From CAMAUF01 sp046152925 (GTDB lineage: Bacteria > Chloroflexota > Dehalococcoidia > Tepidiformales > Tepidiformaceae), in contig JBJXFX010000029.1 in NCBI GenBank assembly GCA_046152925.1, positions 1 to 51,653 on the forward strand: a stretch of 51,653 bases of DNA, read 5' to 3'. A model generated the notes under the pieces. It was not told the origin of the DNA. It saw nothing but the letters and a program-made list of their open reading frames with translations, and did no database searches. Each line of letters starts with the position of its first letter. Position 1 is the stretch's first letter. The position numbers and the translations under genes are program-made. Of this stretch, positions 1 through 7,866 are shown piece after piece.

Positions 1-69
1 CACCCAAAGCCCGAACGCCAACGGGATGAACACCAGCAAGCCGAGCAGCCAGGGTTGTCCGAAGCTCAT
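1..69 (-). CDS. VWA-domain membrane protein, BatB-like (N-terminus only)
   Basis: Only the first 23 codons are inside the window. They read as a short polar start (MSFGQPW) followed by a hydrophobic stretch (LLGLLVFIPLAFGLW), which is how Bat-type von Willebrand factor A proteins begin. The ATG at 69-67 overlaps the TGA of the upstream VWA gene (68-66) as ATGA, so it is very likely translated from the same mRNA. In Bat operons a second VWA protein (BatB) usually follows BatA, and that is the basis of the name. The MIDAS site and the rest of the protein lie outside the window, so the product is inferred from position and the N-terminal pattern only. Confidence 0.6.
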   Translation of the reverse strand, partial: MSFGQPWLLGLLVFIPLAFGLWV

Positions 70-1001
70 GCCGGGTTCCTCCGCAGCCAGGTCGCCCGGA
101 GCACGAGGTCGAGCAGCAAGAGCGCACCGGCTGGCACAAGGAACCAGAAAGCGAGCTCATCGAACCGCTGGAAGCGGTCCCGGCCAACAGCGCTCTTTTC
201 GAGCCTGCCGATCTCGTCGTACACCTCCTGGAGCGACTCCTGCGTGTCCGCGACGAAGTACTTGCCGCCCGTCTCCTCCGCGATGCGCTTCATGAGCGCC
301 TCGTCGACCTCGCCACCGGGGTTCCGCGCGTTCGTGACGACGCCGATGGTGTAGACGCGGATGTTGAGCGCCTGGGCCAGCTCGGCGGCCTGCTCGGGCG
401 GCAGCGAGGTGGCGTTATGTTGCCCATCGGTCAGCAGGACGACCACCCGGCTGGCCGCCGTGGACTCCCGGAGCATATTCACCGCTTCGCCAAGCCCAAC
501 GCCGATCCCCGTGCCATCGGGCAAGATCCCGGAGCGGAGGTCCTCGATCAGCTTATCGAGCGCTTCGTAGTCGAGGGTTGGCGGCGAAAGCGCGAGCGCG
601 TCGCGCTGGAAGACCACGACGCCGATCCGATCGTCGTCGCGCTCCCGGATGAACGCGCGGATCACGTCCTTCGTGGCCTCCAGGCGCGTGGTCTCGCCCA
701 TCGCGGCAGTCATCGAGCTCGAAAGGTCGAAGCTGAGCGCGATGTCGATGCCCTCGGCGCGGACGACGGCGTTCGCGTCGCCGACGCGCGGTCCGGCAAC
801 CGCGACTGCGAGCAGCACCACCGCGGCCGCCCGCAGCAACGGGAGGAACGGGAGCAGCCGGATGCGCCACGACTTCGGCGCCGCGGCCAGCGCGCCCCCC
901 GAAGGCAGCACATATCCCCGGCCTGGGCGGCGGCGCGCAACGAGCAGCACCGGGATGGCCAGGATGGCCGACGCAAGCAGCCAGGGCGCCGCGAACTCCA
1001 T
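66..1001 (-). CDS. VWA-domain membrane protein, BatA-like
   Basis: 311 residues. An N-terminal hydrophobic segment (about residues 5-20, WLLASAILAIPVLLV) and a second membrane segment near residue 60 precede a von Willebrand factor A domain. The metal-binding MIDAS motif DLSSS is present, with the downstream DGTGIG and LLTDGQ elements. A last membrane helix lies close to the C-terminus (FWFLVPAGALLLLDLVL). This is the BatA arrangement of a periplasm-facing VWA domain between membrane anchors; these proteins act with MoxR ATPases in envelope stress tolerance or protein assembly. The ATG at 1001 is chosen because it overlaps the previous gene's TGA (TGATG), and the open frame further upstream is shadow sequence. 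The VWA assignment is firm; the cellular role is family inference. Confidence 0.87.
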   Translation of the reverse strand: MEFAAPWLLASAILAIPVLLVARRRPGRGYVLPSGGALAAAPKSWRIRLLPFLPLLRAAAVVLLAVAVAGPRVGDANAVVRAEGIDIALSFDLSSSMTAAMGETTRLEATKDVIRAFIRERDDDRIGVVVFQRDALALSPPTLDYEALDKLIEDLRSGILPDGTGIGVGLGEAVNMLRESTAASRVVVLLTDGQHNATSLPPEQAAELAQALNIRVYTIGVVTNARNPGGEVDEALMKRIAEETGGKYFVADTQESLQEVYDEIGRLEKSAVGRDRFQRFDELAFWFLVPAGALLLLDLVLRATWLRRNPA

Positions 1002-1909
1002 CAGGTCACCGCCTCGACGATTTCGCGCGCCATCGTCAGGTCGGCCTGGCGGCGTTCCGCGGCGGGGCGATAGCCCGCGTAGACGACGGCATCGCACTCC
1101 TCCAGCAGCCCTGTCACCAAACGGGCCTGCCAGCGGTCCACACCGAACGACTCCATCCGGGATTTGAGCTCGTGGGTCGTCATCGCGTGCGCTGGGAACG
1201 CGTAGCGGCGCCCCAGCGCCGTACGGACATACACAGCCAGCGACCGGTAGGCGCCAACCGGGTCGCGGTCGATGCTCGACTCCGCCGAACCCAAGTCCAC
1301 CGGCGCGAACGGCACGGGCGCGGCTGCGACGGCCTTCGGCGGACGTGATCGGACCCACCGCACAATTCCCGCGCACCCCAGCGCCAACGCGACGACCGCG
1401 GCAATCGCCGCGAGCGCGAGGCCCGGCTTGAGGAACGGCGACTCCGCGCCGGCGACTTCGCGGGCGGCGGCGAGAGGCGTCAGCTCGAGGGGCGCGTCGT
1501 CCGGAAGCGTCGGGACGACCTCCCAGCGCAGCTCCGGGAGGAGCCGCGGCGTGACCTCGCCAGCTTGGACGATAACCACGGCGGGGCGAAAGGCGCCCGC
1601 ACCCGGCCGGAATGGCGCCACGACGAGCTCAATGCGATGGAGGACACCGCCAGCCACGGGCTCCTCCGTCTGGTCGCCCAGGCGGACGACCTCGACGCCG
1701 GCCCAGGCTTCGTTCAGTGGGTCGAGCTCGACCGTCGCCCCCGCGGGCGCGACGACCTCGATCGTCAGGCCCGCGCGCTGCCCGATGAAGACGCTCGACG
1801 CCGCCAAGCGCGCTGCGTCGCCATCGTCTGCGCGCGCGGCCCCAGAGCCCGCCCCTAGGGCGCCCAAAACGAGGGCGAGCATGAGGACGGCGGCTCGGGC
1901 GAACATCAT
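1001..1909 (-). CDS. BatD-like membrane protein
   Basis: 302 residues. The N-terminus is a clear signal peptide (hydrophobic core LMLALVLGALGAGSGAARA). It is followed by an extracytoplasmic beta-rich region of about 130 residues, one transmembrane helix around residues 160-180, and a cytoplasmic tail of about 110 residues. The tail resembles the C-terminal part of BatD/DUF4381 proteins (a YRSLAVYVR helix, an HELKSRM segment and an EECDAVVYAG segment). It sits between DUF58 and the VWA gene; the start at 1909 overlaps the DUF58 stop (1908-1906), giving tight coupling. It probably anchors or presents partners of the MoxR/VWA complex. Sequence similarity in this family is low, so the call rests on architecture and operon position. 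Confidence 0.7.
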   Translation of the reverse strand: MMFARAAVLMLALVLGALGAGSGAARADDGDAARLAASSVFIGQRAGLTIEVVAPAGATVELDPLNEAWAGVEVVRLGDQTEEPVAGGVLHRIELVVAPFRPGAGAFRPAVVIVQAGEVTPRLLPELRWEVVPTLPDDAPLELTPLAAAREVAGAESPFLKPGLALAAIAAVVALALGCAGIVRWVRSRPPKAVAAAPVPFAPVDLGSAESSIDRDPVGAYRSLAVYVRTALGRRYAFPAHAMTTHELKSRMESFGVDRWQARLVTGLLEECDAVVYAGYRPAAERRQADLTMAREIVEAVT

Positions 1910-2847
1910 GCCGCTGCCACCGACCGCTTCTTGAAGAAACGGAGCAGAGCCGGGACGAAGTCCAGGCCCACGACGAGCGGGATCTCGTCGATCCCGAGCT
2001 CGCCAAACAGGCGGCGCCGGTCGTCGTCGATCGAGCGCGTCTGGGCCGCGTAGGCGGCGCGGACTCGGGCATCACCAGAATCGACCTCGCGCAGTTCGCC
2101 CGTCTCCACATCCGTCACGGTAATCAAGCCGGCGTCGGGCAGCTCGCCGTCGAGCGGCTCGCGGACAGAGACGGCGATGATGTCGTGGCGGCGGGCCGCC
2201 GCTCGCAGCTCTTTCGCGTAGCCGCTGGAGAGGAAGTCGGAGACCACGAAGACCGTCGCCCGGCGGCGCTGGACGCCCGTCAGGTACTCCATCGCCGCGC
2301 CGATGTCGGTCCCGCGCGTCTCCGGCCGCGACCAGAGCACCTCCCGCACGACGCGCAGCACGTGCGTCGCACCCGACGCAGGCCGCACGTAGCGCTCGGG
2401 TTTGCTCGCAAAGAGGAGGAGACCGACCCGGTCCTTATTCCGGATGGCGGCGAGGGCGAGCACCGCGCAAACTTCGGCGGCGAGCTCACCCTTCGTTTGC
2501 GCATGCACGCCCACGCCCTGCGAGGCGCTGACATCGACCACGAACATCACTGTCAGGTCGCGGTCTTCGCGATACCGGCGTATCAACGGTTGGCCTTGGC
2601 GCGCGTACGCCTTCCAGTCGATCGAGCGCACATCGTCGCCGACCACATACGGCCGCAACTCATCGAACTCGACGCCCTTCCCCCGGAACACGGCCTGATA
2701 TTCGCCGAGGAAGAGGTCGTTCACCAAGCGCCGCGCGCGGATCTCGATCGCGCGCACCCGTTCGAGCAGTTCAGGCGGGATCCCGCCGGGGCGCGCAGGG
2801 ACGCCGGACGATGCAGCGGGCGATTGCTTCCGACGGCGCCAGAACAT
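1906..2847 (-). CDS. DUF58 domain protein
   Basis: 313 residues, cytoplasmic, with a positively charged start (FWRRRK). It has the typical DUF58 signature: a GEYQAVFRGKG-type segment, then DDVRSIDWKAYARQG, then a VWA-like strand ending in VDVSAS that resembles a MIDAS motif. The C-terminal half keeps the VWA-like fold (VVSDFLSSG). DUF58 proteins are almost always encoded between a MoxR ATPase and VWA proteins, as here. The ATG at 2847 is preferred to the TTG one codon upstream (2850); both have an AGGAGG-type ribosome site at 2855-2865. The protein is probably a cytoplasmic adaptor of the MoxR/Bat system, but its precise role is not known. Confidence 0.88.
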   Translation of the reverse strand: MFWRRRKQSPAASSGVPARPGGIPPELLERVRAIEIRARRLVNDLFLGEYQAVFRGKGVEFDELRPYVVGDDVRSIDWKAYARQGQPLIRRYREDRDLTVMFVVDVSASQGVGVHAQTKGELAAEVCAVLALAAIRNKDRVGLLLFASKPERYVRPASGATHVLRVVREVLWSRPETRGTDIGAAMEYLTGVQRRRATVFVVSDFLSSGYAKELRAAARRHDIIAVSVREPLDGELPDAGLITVTDVETGELREVDSGDARVRAAYAAQTRSIDDDRRRLFGELGIDEIPLVVGLDFVPALLRFFKKRSVAAA

Positions 2848-2873
2848 CAACCTCTGCCTCCTCCTGCCCCCGC

Positions 2874-3863
2874 CTACGGGATGTCGACCCCTTGCAGCAC
2901 GCGGTCGACCAGGTCGTCCGTCGTCAGCTCCTCGGCGTCCGCTTCGTAGGTGGTCACGATCCGGTGCCGGAGGACATCGTGCGCCAGCGCCTTCACGTCG
3001 TCCGGCGTCGTGAACGCCCGGCCTTGGAGGAACGCATGGGCGCGGGCGGCCTGGGCGAGCGCCATGCTCGCCCGCGGCGAGGCGCCGAACGCCAGCAACG
3101 ATTGCAGCTCGGGCATCCGGTAGGCAGCCGGCCGCCGGGTCGCGTAAACGAGCTGGACCACGTAGTCACGCAAGGCCTCGTCGATCGCAACTTCGTGGAC
3201 AGCGGCGATCGCAGCGTCGAGGTCCGCTTTGCTGGCCGCAGACTGTGCCTCGGGAAACGCGCCGTTCAGCGACATGTCGAGGATCGCGCGTTCCTCCTGG
3301 CGGCTGGGATAGTCCACGCGCACCTTCAGCAGGAAGCGGTCGAGCTGTGCCTCGGGGAGGGGATACGTGCCCTCTTGTTCGATCGGGTTCTGCGTCGCCA
3401 TCACGAGAAACGGGCGGTCGAGCACGAACGTCTGGCCGCCAATGCTCACGGTGCGTTCTTGCATCGCTTCAAGGAGCGCCGACTGCACCTTCGCGGGGGC
3501 GCGGTTCACTTCGTCGGCGAGCACCAAGTTCGCGAAGAGCGGGCCCTTGCGGATGCTGAAGCTGCCGTTCGCCGGGCTGAACACCTCAGTGCCGATCAAG
3601 TCCGCGGGCAACAGGTCGGGCGTGAACTGGATGCGGACCGATGACAGGCCGAGGGCTCGCGCCAAGGTCGCCACGGTCAGCGACTTCGCCAGCCCCGGCA
3701 CCCCTTCGACGAGCACGTGGCCCTGACAGAGGAAGCCAATCAGCAGCCGGTCAATCAGTGCGTCCTGGCCAATGATGGTCCGATGGACCTCCGCGCGGAC
3801 ACGGCTGATGGTCGCGGCGGCGGCGGCGGCGGCCGGGGAAAGCGTGCGTGCGGCCGAGGTCAT
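2874..3863 (-). CDS. MoxR-family AAA+ ATPase
   Basis: 329 residues. Walker A is GVPGLAKS (about residues 54-61), Walker B is LVLADEVNRA (about 112-121), and sensor 1 follows in ATQNPIEQEGTYPLPEAQ, a block diagnostic of MoxR ATPases. The C-terminal helical lid has the usual VRDYV/LVYATR-type residues and an RASMALAQAARA helix. MoxR proteins act as chaperone-like ATPases that install cofactors or remodel partners bearing VWA domains, matching the downstream DUF58, BatD-like and VWA genes. The ATG at 3863 is chosen: it follows GGAG at a spacing of 6 and removes 38 unlikely upstream residues. The first gene of a five-gene operon; a TACACT promoter element lies 34 bases upstream. Confidence 0.92.
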   Translation of the reverse strand: MTSAARTLSPAAAAAAATISRVRAEVHRTIIGQDALIDRLLIGFLCQGHVLVEGVPGLAKSLTVATLARALGLSSVRIQFTPDLLPADLIGTEVFSPANGSFSIRKGPLFANLVLADEVNRAPAKVQSALLEAMQERTVSIGGQTFVLDRPFLVMATQNPIEQEGTYPLPEAQLDRFLLKVRVDYPSRQEERAILDMSLNGAFPEAQSAASKADLDAAIAAVHEVAIDEALRDYVVQLVYATRRPAAYRMPELQSLLAFGASPRASMALAQAARAHAFLQGRAFTTPDDVKALAHDVLRHRIVTTYEADAEELTTDDLVDRVLQGVDIP

Positions 3864-3897
3864 GGCTGCTCCGGTGGTGCGTGGGCGAGTGGGGGGT

Positions 3898-3903
3898 AGT
3901 GTA
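3898..3903 (-). promoter_or_regulatory. Probable -10 element (TACACT) for the moxR operon
   Basis: Minus-strand TACACT lies 34 bases before the moxR ATG, leaving room for a short leader with the GGAG ribosome site. The same hexamer at a similar distance precedes the M20 hydrolase and the thiolase. No convincing -35 was seen. Confidence 0.45.
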
Positions 3904-3933
3904 AACGGTGGGCGGTAAGCGGGGATTAACCGC

Positions 3934-4650
3934 TCAGGTCCCGGCCGGCGGCTCGCGCAGATAGCTCGTCCGCGCATAGGCCAGCGCGACCACCCGGCGG
4001 GCGCCGTGCTCTTTCAGCTCGCGGGCGCACGCGTCGGCCGTCGCTCCCGTCGTCACGACGTCGTCGACTACCGCCACCGTGAGCCCGTCGAGCCGGGGGC
4101 CGTCGTAGTGGAACGCGCCGTCCATGTTCGCTACCCGCTCGCTCAGCGAAAGCCCGACTTGCGAGCGCGTGGATCGCGGCCGCAGCATCCCTTCGCCAAC
4201 CGGCCAACCCGCTGCCTGGACGAGCAAGGCCGCCTGGTTGAAGCCGCGCTGGCGTTGGCGCGACCGATGCAGCGGGATCGCGAACGCCACGTCGAACGCG
4301 ACCGCCGAACTGAGCGGCGCCAGGTCTTCGCCCATGACCCGCGCTGCGGCCCGCACGCGCCCGTACTTGAGCAGGTGCGCCAGCGACCGCGCAGGCCCGG
4401 ACATCTCGAACGCCGCCACGCAGCGGTCCAGTGCCTGCCAGTGCATGCATCGAGGGCAGAAGTCGGGGCCATCCCAGGCCCCGGAACAGTTCGCACACCG
4501 GCCGGACCCGCGGGCCGTGGCCATCTGCGCGCGGCACGTCTGGCAAAGCACCGAGCCGAACCGGCCGCACCCGGCACAGCGCTCAGGGTAGAGCCACCCC
4601 AACGCCGTGTGGACGAACCCCTGAGCAGCCTGGCGCGGTCCAACCCCCAT
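3934..4650 (-). CDS. comF: ComF-family phosphoribosyltransferase-like protein
   Basis: 238 residues. The N-terminus carries the ComF zinc-ribbon cysteines (CAGC and CQTC, then CANC and CPRC, in the first 70 residues). The C-terminal half is a type I phosphoribosyltransferase fold with the PRPP-binding loop VVDDVVTTGAT (about residues 190-200). ComF proteins take part in DNA uptake and recombination during natural transformation, although many bacteria that carry comF are not known to be competent. The gene is head to head with moaD, with 26 bases between the start codons, so the two share a promoter region. Length and motif order are normal for the family. Its role in this organism is inferred. 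Confidence 0.88.
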   Translation of the reverse strand: MGVGPRQAAQGFVHTALGWLYPERCAGCGRFGSVLCQTCRAQMATARGSGRCANCSGAWDGPDFCPRCMHWQALDRCVAAFEMSGPARSLAHLLKYGRVRAAARVMGEDLAPLSSAVAFDVAFAIPLHRSRQRQRGFNQAALLVQAAGWPVGEGMLRPRSTRSQVGLSLSERVANMDGAFHYDGPRLDGLTVAVVDDVVTTGATADACARELKEHGARRVVALAYARTSYLREPPAGT

Positions 4651-4664
4651 GCTGCCGCGGACGA

Positions 4665-4670
4665 TACAAT
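4665..4670 (+). promoter_or_regulatory. -10 element TACAAT for a leaderless moaD mRNA
   Basis: TACAAT is followed by exactly six bases (GGGCCG) and then the moaD ATG at 4677. With the usual 6-7 base gap from -10 to the transcription start, the mRNA would begin at or next to the A of ATG. The same TANNNT-N6-start layout occurs at 11390, 25042, 34592, 41700 and 51611. Confidence 0.6.
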
Positions 4671-4676
4671 GGGCCG

Positions 4677-4922
4677 ATGACCGTCACCATCCTCCTTTTC
4701 GCCTCGGTCGCCGATGCGGCGGGCACGCGGCGCCTGGAGTTGCCCCTTTCCGGTGGCGAACGCGTTGGCCAGGTCCGCGACCGTCTCTTCGAGCGCTACC
4801 CGGCGCTGGTCCGGTTTGGCCCGACCTTGATGTATGCCCTGGACGAGGAGTACGCGACCATCGAGAGCCCCGTGCACGATGGCGCCGTCCTCGCCCTCAT
4901 CCCGCCCGTCTCCGGAGGCTGA
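4677..4922 (+). CDS. moaD: MoaD-like molybdopterin synthase sulfur-carrier subunit
   Basis: 81 residues with a beta-grasp ubiquitin-like sequence and the C-terminal Gly-Gly (PVSGG) that is adenylated and thiocarboxylated. The first residues (MTVTILLFASVADAAG) match the usual MoaD start. MoaD donates sulfur to cyclic pyranopterin monophosphate in the molybdopterin synthase complex with MoaE, encoded directly downstream. Start at 4677 because it lies six bases after a TACAAT element and leaves the conserved N-terminus intact; there is no Shine-Dalgarno sequence. Length is typical. Other moa genes are not in the window, so the pathway must be completed elsewhere. Confidence 0.92.
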   Translation: MTVTILLFASVADAAGTRRLELPLSGGERVGQVRDRLFERYPALVRFGPTLMYALDEEYATIESPVHDGAVLALIPPVSGG

Positions 4923-4924
4923 GC

Positions 4925-5374
4925 TTGTTGATCGCCGTCACCGACCAGGTCCTCGACCCCAACGCCGCGATCGCCGCCGTCGCCTCCCCCGCGGCCGGCG
5001 CAATCGACGTCTTTCTCGGCGTCGTCCGCAACAACAACCTCGGCCGCCGCGTCGGCCACCTCGTCTACGACGCCTATCCGTCGATGGCCGAGAAGGTGAT
5101 GGCCCAGATCGCGCAAGAGGCGAAGGAGCGCTTCGGCCTGGAGGATGTCGCCGTCCTCCACCGAACCGGCCGCCTCGAAATCGGCGAAGCAAGCTTGCTG
5201 ATCGCCGTCAGTTGCGGCCACCGCAAGGCGTCCTTTGAAGGCGGACACTGGCTCGTGGACGAGGTCAAGAAGCGCGTCCCCGTTTGGAAGAAGGAAGTGT
5301 GGGAAGACGGCGAAGCCTGGATTGAAGGCCCGGAATCGCTCGGGATGCAGCTCCCGGCCGGGCTTCGCGCATGA
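4925..5374 (+). CDS. moaE: Molybdopterin synthase catalytic subunit MoaE
   Basis: 149 residues. Family landmarks include FLGVVRNNNLGRRV near the N-terminus, LVYDAYPSMAE, the HRTGRLEIGEAS segment, SCGHRKASFEG, and the catalytic-lysine region VKKRVPVWKKEVWEDG. MoaE inserts two sulfurs from MoaD thiocarboxylate into precursor Z to form molybdopterin. No ATG fits the start: the frame begins with two TTG codons at 4925 and 4928, preceded by GGAGG at 4914-4918 (spacing 6 or 9). The moaD stop is at 4920-4922, so the genes are only two bases apart. The TTG start is chosen from this ribosome site and the expected protein length. Confidence 0.9.
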   Translation: MLIAVTDQVLDPNAAIAAVASPAAGAIDVFLGVVRNNNLGRRVGHLVYDAYPSMAEKVMAQIAQEAKERFGLEDVAVLHRTGRLEIGEASLLIAVSCGHRKASFEGGHWLVDEVKKRVPVWKKEVWEDGEAWIEGPESLGMQLPAGLRA

Positions 5375-5886
5375 CCAGTCACCCCCATTCGTTCAGCCGC
5401 TATTGCATGCAGTGCGGTCAGCGCCTGACCACCGCCGTGCCCGAGGGCGATTCGAAGCGCCGCCTCGTCTGCTTGGACTGCGGCTTCATCCACTACATCA
5501 ACCCGCGCCCAGTCGCCGGGACCATCCCGATCCGCGCGGACGGGCGGTTCCTCCTGCTGCGCCGCGCCATCGAGCCGCGGCGGGGCCGCTGGGTCTTCCC
5601 CGGCGGCTACATGGATGTCGGGGAGACAGCCGAGGACGCAGCCGCCCGCGAAACTCGCGAAGAGGCGAACCTCGAAATCGCCAACCTGCAACTGCTCGGC
5701 GTCTACACCCGCCCTGAGCCTGGTGTCGTCGTGATCGTCTATACCGCCGAAGCGACCACCGACGGCGAAGCTGGCGATGAGGCCCTGGAACTCGGCTGGT
5801 TCGGCGCCGACGAGATCCCCTGGGATGACCTCGCCTTTGACTCCACCGTGTCCGCCTTGCGCGACCTCGTCAGCCGCCTCGCCTGA
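5371..5886 (+). CDS. Nudix hydrolase with N-terminal zinc ribbon
   Basis: 171 residues. The N-terminus has a CxxC...CxxC zinc ribbon (CMQC about residue 13 and CLDC about residue 34). This is followed by a Nudix domain with the box GGYMDVGETAEDAAAREXREE, here reading ...ARETREEANLEI. The arrangement is that of NADH pyrophosphatase/ADP-ribose pyrophosphatase-like Nudix enzymes, which hydrolyse nucleoside diphosphates linked to another moiety. The exact substrate cannot be read from the sequence. The ATG overlaps the moaE stop (ATGA), so it is the third gene of the moaD-moaE transcript; no functional link with molybdenum cofactor is obvious. It faces the helicase-loader gene tail to tail with an eight-base gap. 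Confidence 0.88.
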   Translation: MTSHPHSFSRYCMQCGQRLTTAVPEGDSKRRLVCLDCGFIHYINPRPVAGTIPIRADGRFLLLRRAIEPRRGRWVFPGGYMDVGETAEDAAARETREEANLEIANLQLLGVYTRPEPGVVVIVYTAEATTDGEAGDEALELGWFGADEIPWDDLAFDSTVSALRDLVSRLA

Positions 5887-5894
5887 GGGCGCTC

Positions 5895-7235
5895 TTAGCG
5901 ACGTAGCCGGTAGTGCGGCGCGTTGACGAGGATCACCGTGCCCAGGCGCGGGTCGGCGAGCCGGCCGAGCAGCTTCGGGTTCACCTTCGCGAGCTCATCT
6001 AGCGAAAGCTCGGTCGTGACGACGGTCGGGAGGCCGCGAAGCGTCCGGCTGTTGAGGATCTGGAACAGCTTTTCGTGCGCCCAACTGGACGACTGTTGCC
6101 GCCCCAGGTCGTCGAGCACGAGGAGGTCCGTCTCCCGCGCGGCATCGAACAGGGCATCGCTCTCCCCGTCGGCGCCGGGCCGGAAGCCGGCCCGGAACGC
6201 ATCGAGCAAGTCCGCCACGACCGCGAAGAACACGCTGCGCCCGTCGCGCGCAACCCGGCTGGCGATCGCCGCCGCCAGGTGCGTCTTCCCCGAGCCGCTC
6301 GGACCCGTAATCGTCAACGTGGCTGCCGGGTTGGCCGCGAACGCCTGCGCCGAAGCCAGCGCAGAGCGCAACGACTCCCGCTCCTCCGGCCGGATGCCGA
6401 TACCTCGGACGTCGAACTCGCGGAAGGTGAACTCGTCGAGCCGCTCCCGCAGCATCCCTCCCACCTGGCGATAGACGGCGGCCCCCGCCTGCCCAAGCTC
6501 CACGACCTGCCCGAAGTTCGCGTCCCGCAGGCGCGACTCGATCCGCAGGTCGAGCGTCTTTGCCGCGCCCGACGCCGTGAACACCGTCGGCAGTTGCGAG
6601 TTGAACCGGTGATTGAGGATTTGGAAGAGCTTCTCCTTGGCCCAAGGCGTCCCGGCCGAGCCATCGATGTCGTCGAGCAGCAAGAGCGGCGCGTTGCGCA
6701 CGTGCTCGAAGAGCTGGTCGAAGCTGAGGTCCTCGGCGTCGGCGTCGTAGCCAGAGCGCAGGTGGTCCAGCATGTCGGCGACGACCATGAAGAGCGCCTG
6801 CTCGCCGGCCGCGATTCTGGCGTTGGCGATGGCCGCGGCGAGGTGCGTCTTCCCCGTCCCACTCGGCCCAAGGATCGTCAGCCACCCTTGCGGCTCCCGC
6901 GCGAACGCCTGCGCCACCTCAAGCGCGCGTGCGTCGCGCCCTTCGCCGCGAAACGACGCGAAGGTGTGCCGGGTCAGCGGCCCGAGGTTGCTCAGCCGCT
7001 CCAGGCGTGAACGCCGGTCGGCGACCGACTCCGCGAGGACGCAGACGCAGTGCTCCGCCTTCCCGAAGCGTGGGTCATCCAGCGGGCGCTTGCGACGCAC
7101 GAAGCCCGCCCCCTTGCAGATGGAGCACACATCGGCGTCCTCTTCCGGCTCAACGGTTGCTGATGATGTGGTCGAGCGCCCCTCCGAGGTACTTCCGTTG
7201 ACGGTCTTCGAAAGAAGCTGTTCCAGCCGTTTCAT
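5895..7235 (-). CDS. DnaC/IstB-type helicase loader with two fused AAA+ domains
   Basis: 446 residues, nearly twice the usual DnaC/DnaI length. A zinc ribbon (C37, C40, C63, C65) leads into a first AAA+ domain: Walker A GPSGTGKT (123-130), Walker B LLLLDDID (184-191) and a likely arginine finger in RIESRLRD (about 235). A second AAA+ domain follows: Walker A GPSGSGKT (311-318), Walker B LLVLDDLG (371-378) and an arginine near 425 (GRLADPR). The domains are clearly homologous (EKLFQILNHR versus EKLFQILNSR; HLAAAIANA versus HLAAAIASR). It lies in an operon after dnaB and dnaD, so a role as replicative-helicase loader is likely. The ATG at 7235 has a GGAGG site but lies 86 bases inside dnaD. Confidence 0.85.
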   Translation of the reverse strand: MKRLEQLLSKTVNGSTSEGRSTTSSATVEPEEDADVCSICKGAGFVRRKRPLDDPRFGKAEHCVCVLAESVADRRSRLERLSNLGPLTRHTFASFRGEGRDARALEVAQAFAREPQGWLTILGPSGTGKTHLAAAIANARIAAGEQALFMVVADMLDHLRSGYDADAEDLSFDQLFEHVRNAPLLLLDDIDGSAGTPWAKEKLFQILNHRFNSQLPTVFTASGAAKTLDLRIESRLRDANFGQVVELGQAGAAVYRQVGGMLRERLDEFTFREFDVRGIGIRPEERESLRSALASAQAFAANPAATLTITGPSGSGKTHLAAAIASRVARDGRSVFFAVVADLLDAFRAGFRPGADGESDALFDAARETDLLVLDDLGRQQSSSWAHEKLFQILNSRTLRGLPTVVTTELSLDELAKVNPKLLGRLADPRLGTVILVNAPHYRLRR

Positions 7236-7866
7236 GGCTCCGGCCCTCCGCGTCCCACCGTTGCAGCATACGTTCGATGTATCGCCAATTCCGCTTGTTG
7301 AGCTCTGCAGCTTCGCGGAAGGCGGCTTCGATCCAAGCCCAGGAGTATTCGTCTGCCGCGGCGAGCAGACGCTCACCGATGATCGGCGTAATTGTCCCGA
7401 TGTTCTCTTCGTAGAGCCGGAAGATCCCCGGCCGCGCCTCCATCGGCAGCGCCTCGGCGATCACCCCGGGGCGTACCTCCAGCTCTCCCGCGCGAATCCG
7501 CGCGATGGCGCGCCGAGCTGGCGGGTTGTTCACGAAGAACACGTCCTCCGGCGGCCCCTCGCCAATCAGGCGCAGGGCGAGCAGCGCCCCAACCGAGACG
7601 CAGCCGCGCAGCCCCGCATCGAGGCCCGGCCGGCCCGTGCCCATCGTCTCGAACGCATCCGGCGCTCCGGGTTCGGCCCAAATCTGCGCGGCCGTCACGG
7701 CGCCTGGCCCGCCCCGTTGCTCTTGGACGCACTTCGCCGCCCAGAGAAACGCCAGCAGATCATCCGCCGCGCGCAACCGGGGAAGGACGGCGCTGAAGAA
7801 CAGGTTCGGGATGGCGGTGGCCTTCGCGATCCCCGGAAAGCCCTGGAACTCGTCCTCCCCTTTCAC
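7150..7866 (-). CDS. dnaD: DnaD-like primosomal protein
   Basis: 238 residues. The C-terminal region is a DnaB2/DnaD domain, recognised from YEENIGTITPIIGERL, the following YSWAWIEAAFREAAE helix and the NKRNWRYIERMLQRWD signature (about residues 150-210), corresponding to the YxxxIxxxW-type motif that binds DNA in Gram-positive DnaD proteins. The N-terminal part resembles the winged-helix half of DnaD found in Chloroflexota and Firmicutes. These proteins remodel DnaA-bound or restart DNA so that the loader can deliver DnaB. The start is GTG at 7866, overlapping the dnaB stop (GTGA). The last 28 codons overlap the loader gene in another frame. Confidence 0.85.
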   Translation of the reverse strand: MKGEDEFQGFPGIAKATAIPNLFFSAVLPRLRAADDLLAFLWAAKCVQEQRGGPGAVTAAQIWAEPGAPDAFETMGTGRPGLDAGLRGCVSVGALLALRLIGEGPPEDVFFVNNPPARRAIARIRAGELEVRPGVIAEALPMEARPGIFRLYEENIGTITPIIGERLLAAADEYSWAWIEAAFREAAELNKRNWRYIERMLQRWDAEGRSHETAGTASFEDRQRKYLGGALDHIISNR

